Shown here in pieces: positions 58,501 through 64,000 of a DNA stretch of 64,000 nucleotides. Positions within the stretch are counted from its first letter, which is position 1. Every line of letters starts with the position of its first letter. Under the pieces are notes generated by a model, which saw only the letters and a list, made by a program, of their open reading frames with translations, searched no databases and was not told the origin of the DNA. Origin of the DNA: Gallionellales bacterium 39-52-133 (GTDB lineage: Bacteria > Pseudomonadota > Gammaproteobacteria > Burkholderiales > Gallionellaceae); NCBI GenBank assembly GCA_002278935.1, contig NCJL01000005.1, positions 124,001 to 188,000 of the forward strand, written 5' to 3'. The position numbers were made by a program, and so were the translations under genes.

Positions 58501-60640
58501 CAAGCTGCTGCACTTCAGGCGGCACGCTGTCCAGCACCCACAAGGTCTGCGGCGATGTCTCGTTAAAATTACTATCCTTGTCGTACACGCGCAGCACATA
58601 TTTCAGGTCGCGCCCAGGCGCTGCGAACTCCTGAAAATAAGCCTGCCATTGCGCGGTTCCGTCGCTGTCCATCACGATAGTCGCAAGCGGTTTGTCGCGC
58701 ACGGATTGCTGCGGATTAAAGATGCGAATCTCGGATCGCACGATGAAATGGGGAAAGTTGGAGTAGGACTTGAAGCGAACCTGATCTTCAATATAGTCAG
58801 TCGAGGGATCGTCCTGATAGCGGATGGAATTGGGCCAGGCGGTGACATTCAGCCGCGGCTTGAGATTCAGGTTGTCAAATTTAAACTGGATATCCGCCTT
58901 CTCCAGCTCCAGGTCCACACAGCGCGCCACATCGGCAACGCTCTTGCCCGGATCATCCAGCGGCTTGCCGTCCACCGTAATGCGCATCAGGTTTAGCGCA
59001 TAGGGATTGGCTATCGTCACTTCTCTGGTGAGGCGGGTAATATCGAGCCCTTCCTGATTTTCCAGCGCGGCCAGCTCGTCATACACAACCTGCACCTCGA
59101 CCCGTGATTCATCCGCTTCAATGAAACCGGAATTCACGACATCGTCGGACTGCACATAGCCACGGCCTTCATGCTCGACCTGCTCCGCTGTCAGCCCCAG
59201 GGTTGCCCTGATATTTTCCATCACGGTGCGCGCGCGCGCGGTAGACAAGCCGATATCATCGCCATATGCCAGCGCGGTGCGGCGGTCCAGACGCTCGTTA
59301 TTGGTGTAGCCGATAAAGCGCAGCCTGACTTTTGATTTGTCCCTGATGTCGTCCATGATGCCGCGCAGGCGTTGTGCGTAGCCATCCTCAATCACCGGCT
59401 TGCTGTTCTCATAAAGCACCGCCTTGATCGGGCCGGAAGGCGGGTTATACACGCGGGTAACAATTTCAGCGCCCGCATCCTCGGGGCACAGCTGTGGCTC
59501 GTCTGACAACTCCTGCATTGCATCGTCATACCAGAATTCAACTTCAACACGGCGGTTGGCAACCCTGCCCGCCTCGGTGTCATTCGGTGCAAGCGGGTTT
59601 GTCGCGCCCTTGCCATCACTGTCAACCGCATTGGCGGGCAACTTCAATGCATCCTGCACCGCCTGCGCAACGCGTCGGGCACGTGCTTTCGACAATCCCA
59701 GATGTGTTCCGTAGATGCGTTCGTCGCGGCCCAGCAGCGGCTTGTTATCCGTGTAGGCAATAAATTTGATCGATACAGCCTGCTTGTTTTCCAGATTTTT
59801 CATGACCTGCAACAACTTCTGCTGAAAATCTGCGGGGATGCCAGGAGAGTCTTCATCGTAAGGCAAAGGGGGAATCAGGTTCTTGATGCGTGCGCGCCTG
59901 CCTATGCCGGCCTTGTAACTGATTTTGCACATCTGTTCGATGCGGCAGACTTTGACACGCTTGACCTTCTCGGAAATCACAATCTGCTTTTCCACCAGCT
60001 GTTCATCGATCTCGTCGTACCAGACCTCCACCTCCATGCGCCGGTTTAACTTTCTTCCCGCCGGCGTGGCATTGCTGGCAACCGGATTGTTCTCGCCCAT
60101 GCCTTCATACGAGATCGCTTCGGGCGGCAGATCAAGTGCCTTCTGGAAGAACTCCGCCGCCACACCCGCGCGCTCGCGTCCCAGCCCGGCGTTATCGCCA
60201 TATTTCGCCTTGGCCGCTCCGCGCAGTTGCACATTATCGGTATAGCCAACCAGATGCAGACGGACATTCCTTCTGCCTGCCATGCTGGCCAGTATGCTGC
60301 GCACCTTGGCAATATATTCTTCAGGTATGGCGGCCTCGCCCGAACCAAACAGGATAGGTGGAACCACGTTTTGCAGCTTGATCGTTTTAACCTTTTTCTC
60401 AAGCACCTTCTGTGTTTCGATACGCTCACCCAGCAATTCTTTAAACCCGCTGACATCCTTCGCCATAGGAACCGTGTCAATATCGGTGGGTAATTGCTTT
60501 TCCACCGCTTCACCCAGTGAGGGCGTTTCGCGTATTTCCACTTCGTCTGAATTCTGCACATCGGCAGGCGTGGCCGTTTGTGCCAGCACTGCTGCTGACA
60601 TCAGGCACAACACAACGATGCTAGAAATGGATTTAAACAT
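55529..60640 (-). CDS. Giant OmpA-domain outer-membrane protein
   Basis: A 1703-residue exported protein (signal peptide to about AVLA). Three OmpA-type peptidoglycan-binding domains follow one another. Their loop motifs are GYTDNVQL, AYTDNKPL and GYTNNERL, and the Arg-bearing helix motifs are GLGRERAG, GLSKARAR and GLSTARAR. The third domain has Asn where the other two have the ligand Asp. After a middle part (about residues 560-860) with beta-rich Ig-like or carboxypeptidase-like segments, the last 800 residues are beta-strand-rich and look like an outer-membrane barrel, with many aromatic alternating strands. The protein ends GIFINLVGKI. It follows the DUF11 gene by 152 bp on the same strand. 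Confidence 0.85.
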   Translation of the reverse strand: MFKSISSIVVLCLMSAAVLAQTATPADVQNSDEVEIRETPSLGEAVEKQLPTDIDTVPMAKDVSGFKELLGERIETQKVLEKKVKTIKLQNVVPPILFGSGEAAIPEEYIAKVRSILASMAGRRNVRLHLVGYTDNVQLRGAAKAKYGDNAGLGRERAGVAAEFFQKALDLPPEAISYEGMGENNPVASNATPAGRKLNRRMEVEVWYDEIDEQLVEKQIVISEKVKRVKVCRIEQMCKISYKAGIGRRARIKNLIPPLPYDEDSPGIPADFQQKLLQVMKNLENKQAVSIKFIAYTDNKPLLGRDERIYGTHLGLSKARARRVAQAVQDALKLPANAVDSDGKGATNPLAPNDTEAGRVANRRVEVEFWYDDAMQELSDEPQLCPEDAGAEIVTRVYNPPSGPIKAVLYENSKPVIEDGYAQRLRGIMDDIRDKSKVRLRFIGYTNNERLDRRTALAYGDDIGLSTARARTVMENIRATLGLTAEQVEHEGRGYVQSDDVVNSGFIEADESRVEVQVVYDELAALENQEGLDITRLTREVTIANPYALNLMRITVDGKPLDDPGKSVADVARCVDLELEKADIQFKFDNLNLKPRLNVTAWPNSIRYQDDPSTDYIEDQVRFKSYSNFPHFIVRSEIRIFNPQQSVRDKPLATIVMDSDGTAQWQAYFQEFAAPGRDLKYVLRVYDKDSNFNETSPQTLWVLDSVPPEVQQLDRNKELLAGYGENRLAVENINLNGGTVKVYGSRIPAERMVSVAGRPVPVAASGEFVVEEILPPGLHSVEVAVLDKSGNGELYLRDLELEKSDWFYVGIADVTASKSFVNGPAQLLTADSGHYDNSYALDGRLAFYTSGKFGNNWQLTASADTLEGPVGSLFSNFMQKSPDALFRRIDPDYYYPTYGDDSTTEEGAPTLGKFYVKLKKDEHYGLWGNFKVGYMDNSLAHVDRTLYGANLHFQPSEVTSFGEKRFVLDGFAAQPGTVAGRDEYRGTGGSLYYLRHQDIMSGSERARIEIRDKASGMVVAVKNLTPVLDYSIDYLQGRVLLSAPLSAVASDDLLIVSDLGGGNEAYLVVRYEYSTGFEEVSNLSTGGRTHYWLGDHVKLGVTSNKSSEAGNESSLNAADITFRKSAETWLKVEKSNSAGETSTAFGSNDGGFNFASTSNTATLVAPSGGLYGANRIDTSIGFKEIYEEANGNATFYRQFVEAGYSAPGLTTPTNVEQFGGTARTSLTEKIDVRVKADKKSQDLALETVAVEANLDYKLDENWVLSSGVRNDNRADHSPVVPLTQVQGDRTDVVARAGYDSKGKWSAYGYVQDTVKNTGNRETNGRVGSGGAYQVSERFRVNGEVSNGDFGGAVRIGTEYLYSDKTTAYLNYALENERSDNGVKARKGSLTSGVKSHYSDTTSIYVEEKYAHGDVPTGLTHSTGVEYAPDDRWNFGAHIDNGSLRDNLSGARMDRSAFGASMGYGYEAVKVASAIEYRLDQTQSPLDLSYSDRSNWLTKNSLKYQITPDWRFISKLNYSQSKSSQGEFYDGTYTEAVFGYGYRPVENDRLNTLLKYTYFYNMPSAGQITVANSAAAFIQKSHIFSVDALYDLTRSWTIGGKYAYKLGQVSQDRVNPEFFNSRAQLYIVRLDWHFVHKWDMLIEGRLLSLPDALDSRSGMLFGIYRHLDSYFKLGAGYNFTNFSDDLTDLSYTHHGIFINLVGKI

Positions 60641-60704
60641 TTTACTTTTACTTGGTTCCAGAGCTGTACGAAAATACTGTTACAACGCTTACATTCTTTT
60701 TTAA

Positions 60705-60732
60705 TTTATTCAATAAAATCAAATACTTACAA
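60705..60732 (+). promoter_or_regulatory. Extended IHF-consensus site, copy 7
   Basis: AATCAAATACTTA (60717-60729) fits WATCAANNNNTTR, preceded by TTTATTCAATAA. It lies in the 152-bp gap between the DUF11 gene and the giant OmpA gene, upstream of the latter. Confidence 0.55.
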
Positions 60733-60792
60733 TTGAGCGATTTTGGCTGAACAAACTGGTTATTACAAATTGTCCGGCACTTAAATCAAGCT

Positions 60793-63700
60793 CTATTCCG
60801 GTGGTGAGCCAGTTCTCCAGAAGACCTCGGTTTCAATGACCAGGTCGTATTTGCCCTTTTGCTTTTTCCACATTTGCGCAATTTCGTGCTTGACGATTTT
60901 GAGACGCTCATTCACCAGGCTTTCTGACTCGGTCTCGGCCAGATAGGACAATCGCAGCACGGAGGCGGCCTTCTTCAATTCGCCCAATAAAAGTTGGGTG
61001 CGCTGCTTCCACTGCACGCGCATCTCGGAGGAGCCCGGCTCAAACACGCCATCGGACATATCCAGTTTCACCACTTTGTGTATCGCTGCGCCGAAGTTGA
61101 ATTTCAGCATCTTGCCCCGCGTGGCGCGCTGCACACGCGGATTCTCGGTGGTAATGCGGTAGCCGCTCGGCAAAGTCCTGTCGTCCAGCTTGAGGATAAA
61201 ATTGGAACCGCGGTCAGGATCGGGTACCACGGCGCAGGTGATATGGAAGCGTCCGAATTTATCCGCTGTAACCAGCAGGCCGCGCGCGGTGACAACACGC
61301 ACGCCCGGCAGACCCTGCTCTCCCTCGTCCTGATAGCCGTTCAGGTTCGCGTCGTCAAACACCTTGCCGATCACATCGGCACAATCCAGCGTTGGATCGG
61401 GTATCACACGCACCGTGGCAGTAGCGGGAGGAGAGGCATCGCCACCGGTAGTATTGCTGACCACCTGGGCACGGTTGATGTACTTGCCTTCTTTCACACC
61501 GGAGCCCACGATCAGCATCAGCTGAATCACGCGTTTGGTATTGCTTGCCAGTTCCAGATTGCCCCAGGTCAGGGTACGTGTGGTGCTAACCGGCTCGACA
61601 GGCTGCCCGTCCAGACGGCCGGAACCCGCCACATATTTGAAGCCGGGCGGGAAGGTATCGATGATGCTCAAATTCGTCAGCGTCACGGCCAGCGTGTTGT
61701 TCACGGTAATCGTGTAGGGAATCAGCTGGCCGCGCGTGACGTTTTGCAGCGAGGCGATTTTGGTGATGGTGACCGCGTTGTCCAGGCGCGGATCAAGGGC
61801 AATGTGGTTATTGAAGATCTGGCTGTTGCCGGGAATAACCGTATTGTTCATGGTCACGCGCAGATAATAATTTGTGCCCGCGGTATTGGCGGGTACGGCT
61901 ACCCCGGGCGCAAATTCTGAAGTCTGCGTTTCACAATAGGCAGCCGTCGCCGGTATGGCATCGGCCGCGCAAGTCGGTACCGAATACGCAGCGGTAGCGC
62001 CATCGGTGAGCGGCGTAATAATGACCGACTGGCCGGGCATGAATGCTGCCGGCGATGTCACGCGTATCAGATAGTCGCCGCCCGAAGGACAGGAGGGATC
62101 GCTGAAGTTAAGATCAAATTTGTAGTAGCCAGAGGCCAGTGCCACCTGCCCCTGCTGCGCGGGATCGTCAAAGCAGGTCGCTTGCAGGGCAACCGCACCA
62201 ACCGCCTGCACCATGGTCAGCACAGCGCCCGTGGCCGGTGTGCGCAACAGCGAGTTGTAAACCACGCCATTCGGATCGATCGGCAGATTCAGATTCTGAA
62301 TATTGCTGCCGGACAAGGCGTTTATGCCGGCGATTTCCTGCATGCCGTTGGTGTACGCAGAGTCGGCACGACCCAGCTTGGCGGTTGTGGCAACGGCTCC
62401 GGGGGCGCTGAACTTCAGCGCATACTGGTCCGCAAGCGAGGTCGTTGGCGACAATCCGCCCACGCTATACAAGCCGTTCGTATCTGTCGTTGCTGTACCC
62501 AGCAGCACGTTGTTGCGATAAACACCAACCGACCAGCTGGCGAGGTTCAGCTCGGTCGCATCGGCGACATTGTCAAAATTGGCGTCGTGCCAGATACGCC
62601 CATTCAATATGGCCGTTCCCGGCACACCGCCCACGCTCAGTGAAACGCTTGCAGTGGCGGTCAACGCCGGCGCATTCCAGACCACCTGTCCGGTATTGGT
62701 GATGGTGGTGCCCATCGCCAGCCCCGCGCCTATCGTTACCCTGAAGCGCAATTGTGCCGTCGCGCCGGGCGCCAGCGTGCCATAAGTGCCGGCATAATTT
62801 GCGGTCACAATCGAAGCCGCATAACTGACCCCTGCCGCCAGGCCATTCAGCGTGCCTGAGCCCGCCACATAGGTCACCTGGCTTGCCAGAGGTGCGGTAC
62901 TCAGATCATCGGTGATGACAATATTGCTAGCCGCCACCGTGCCGGTATTGGTGACGCGCACCAGATACTCAAGCTCTCCACCCGCCAGGGCTGCTCCGCC
63001 ACCCACGACAGAAACCTGCTTGGTGATGAGTATCTGCTGCGCACTGCCCACCACAATGGAGGTGGGCTGATGGCCGTTGCTGGCATTGCCGTCAGCATCG
63101 GTCTGCTCGCCCGGCAGCTCGGTGCTGGTGACATTGCCCTGATTGCTGATAATGGTGCCCGTCAGTACACCGGCATTGACCGTCACATCGAAGACAACCA
63201 CTGCACTGCTGTTGGCAGCAATAACGCCCGCCGCACTGGCGGCCGAATTCACATCAATGCCGAGAATTAACGGGGAAACACCGCCATCCGGCTGGCCAAC
63301 ACCCGTGCCATTGAGGGTGACGCTATCATCAAGATAGGTGGTGTTGACAGGTACAGGGTCGGTTAAATTAACACCGGTAGCGGGTATCGCGGTCAGGTTG
63401 CTGATGGTGATGGTATAGCGCAAGACATCGAGCGGATCGACGATGCCGTTGCTGTTGTTATCGGTCTGGATGGCGACCGTTTTGTGCGCCACCAGCAAGG
63501 GATAATTGCCGACGATATTCAGCGTCGGATCATCCGCTGTCGCAGTTGCGGGATCATCCGACGGCTTTTCGGCAAACACGCCGCTGCCCGCGCCGGAACC
63601 ATTCACGAAACCCTGGTTGGAGATGACGGTCCCATTCAGCACGCTGCTGTTAATCTGCACCTCTAAGGTGATGGTGGCGATATTGGTGGTGGTTGCCGAC

Positions 63701-64000
63701 GCATCGGCGCGCATGACGCCGGCAGTCACATTCTCCGGCGCATTAATCAGCATGCCGGTCTGCAGCGGCGAGACCCCGGCGATATCGGCCACCGCTGCGC
63801 CATTCAGCGTGGTGCTGCCTGCGACATAAGTTGTATTGCCCGGCAGCGCATCACGCAGGGACACATTGCTGGCGTTCTCATTGCCGATATTTTTCACCGT
63901 GATGGTGTAGCGCAAGCGTTCACCGGCCAGCAATACCAGGGGATCTCCCGTGATATCAAGCGAGGTTTTTCTGACCTGGAAGACCGGCGCAGACGTGATT
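60793..64000 (-). CDS. DUF11/SdrD-like giant surface protein (5' end truncated)
   Basis: At least 1069 residues of a repeat surface protein; the frame is open to the window edge, so the start lies beyond 64000. At least four DUF11-type repeats are seen, each with a core like ITxxNxGxxxAxNVxLxD and a YVAGSxxLNG or DDSVTLNG block. Two SdrD B-like domains occur (NGRIWHDANFDNVADATE; GKVFDDANLNGYQDEGE). The C-terminal 170 residues form a distinct domain that ends FWRTGSPPE. No sorting signal is seen. The gene precedes the giant OmpA gene, and the two products probably act together, one as a surface filament or adhesin-like part and one as membrane anchor. This role is inference. Confidence 0.85.
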   Translation of the reverse strand, partial: ITSAPVFQVRKTSLDITGDPLVLLAGERLRYTITVKNIGNENASNVSLRDALPGNTTYVAGSTTLNGAAVADIAGVSPLQTGMLINAPENVTAGVMRADASATTTNIATITLEVQINSSVLNGTVISNQGFVNGSGAGSGVFAEKPSDDPATATADDPTLNIVGNYPLLVAHKTVAIQTDNNSNGIVDPLDVLRYTITISNLTAIPATGVNLTDPVPVNTTYLDDSVTLNGTGVGQPDGGVSPLILGIDVNSAASAAGVIAANSSAVVVFDVTVNAGVLTGTIISNQGNVTSTELPGEQTDADGNASNGHQPTSIVVGSAQQILITKQVSVVGGGAALAGGELEYLVRVTNTGTVAASNIVITDDLSTAPLASQVTYVAGSGTLNGLAAGVSYAASIVTANYAGTYGTLAPGATAQLRFRVTIGAGLAMGTTITNTGQVVWNAPALTATASVSLSVGGVPGTAILNGRIWHDANFDNVADATELNLASWSVGVYRNNVLLGTATTDTNGLYSVGGLSPTTSLADQYALKFSAPGAVATTAKLGRADSAYTNGMQEIAGINALSGSNIQNLNLPIDPNGVVYNSLLRTPATGAVLTMVQAVGAVALQATCFDDPAQQGQVALASGYYKFDLNFSDPSCPSGGDYLIRVTSPAAFMPGQSVIITPLTDGATAAYSVPTCAADAIPATAAYCETQTSEFAPGVAVPANTAGTNYYLRVTMNNTVIPGNSQIFNNHIALDPRLDNAVTITKIASLQNVTRGQLIPYTITVNNTLAVTLTNLSIIDTFPPGFKYVAGSGRLDGQPVEPVSTTRTLTWGNLELASNTKRVIQLMLIVGSGVKEGKYINRAQVVSNTTGGDASPPATATVRVIPDPTLDCADVIGKVFDDANLNGYQDEGEQGLPGVRVVTARGLLVTADKFGRFHITCAVVPDPDRGSNFILKLDDRTLPSGYRITTENPRVQRATRGKMLKFNFGAAIHKVVKLDMSDGVFEPGSSEMRVQWKQRTQLLLGELKKAASVLRLSYLAETESESLVNERLKIVKHEIAQMWKKQKGKYDLVIETEVFWRTGSPPE

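Noticed and set aside
57653..58996. 447-codon antisense frame within the giant OmpA gene
   Set aside because: A shadow frame inside a well-supported gene; composition is not protein-like and no start signal is seen.
60994..61920. 308-codon antisense frame within the DUF11 gene
   Set aside because: A shadow of the repeat-rich coding strand with no features of its own.

Overview
The window looks like chromosomal DNA of a free-living Gram-negative betaproteobacterium. It carries a PII protein, a PpsA/PpsR pair, MsrPQ, an MCE (Mla-type) lipid transporter, MacAB-TolC, two DEAD-box helicases and many lipoproteins. The overall character, including the giant OmpA/DUF11 surface-protein pair, reminds me most of the Nitrosomonadales (Gallionellaceae-like), but that is inference from gene content, not a database result. 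I see no rRNA, tRNA, CRISPR array, transposase, integrase or phage genes. Non-ATG starts (TTG, GTG) with good ribosome binding sites are frequent.

Layout. 1-4.7 kb: zapE, an NlpC/P60 lipoprotein convergent with mltB, trxB, an Smr-domain gene, glnB. 4.7-9.5 kb (minus strand): nadE followed by an MCE operon (permease, a motif-poor ABC ATPase-like protein, MlaD-like protein, TPR lipoprotein). 9.6-15.7 kb (minus): rmuC, a 2OG-Fe(II) oxygenase, typA, gltX. 15.9-18.7 kb: msrPQ and an MFS transporter. 18.8-21.1 kb (minus): UbiB/AarF-like kinase with a helical partner gene. 21.4-28.7 kb: a PAS-PAS-GGDEF diguanylate cyclase, dbpA, a small acidic protein, a metallophosphoesterase plus GT4 glycosyltransferase pair, a YVTN beta-propeller lipoprotein. 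28.7-38.2 kb (minus): a Ser/Thr kinase fused to a cyclic-nucleotide-binding domain, a DjlA-like co-chaperone, and a ppsA-tolC-macA-macB-permease series. 38.2-44.2 kb: ppsR, thioredoxin, copper export (copA, copZ), rhlE with a long leader. 44.3-49 kb: pstS with a Pho box, a tiny lipoprotein, an FtsX-type permease, a lipoprotein.

49-64 kb is the most unusual part and is all about the envelope. A five-gene minus-strand group holds two LPP20-type lipoproteins, a 52-residue lipoprotein, a FecR-domain protein and a transglutaminase-like protein. The last two carry the same EFxxYK helical module with the same 18- and 11-residue spacing. An MYG1-like gene, a decaying gene with an in-frame amber codon and a DUF3617 protein follow. 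Then comes a 1703-residue outer-membrane protein (three OmpA domains plus a beta-rich barrel-like half) downstream of a very long DUF11/SdrD-like surface protein whose 5' end lies beyond the window.

Two layers of non-coding structure stand out. Seven copies of an approximately 27-bp motif are scattered through the window, each ending in a perfect IHF consensus (WATCAANNNNTTR) and sharing an A/T-rich 5' flank. One of them also encodes part of a signal peptide. In addition there is a 146-bp inverted repeat and a degenerate duplication of the typA 3' end near 12 kb.
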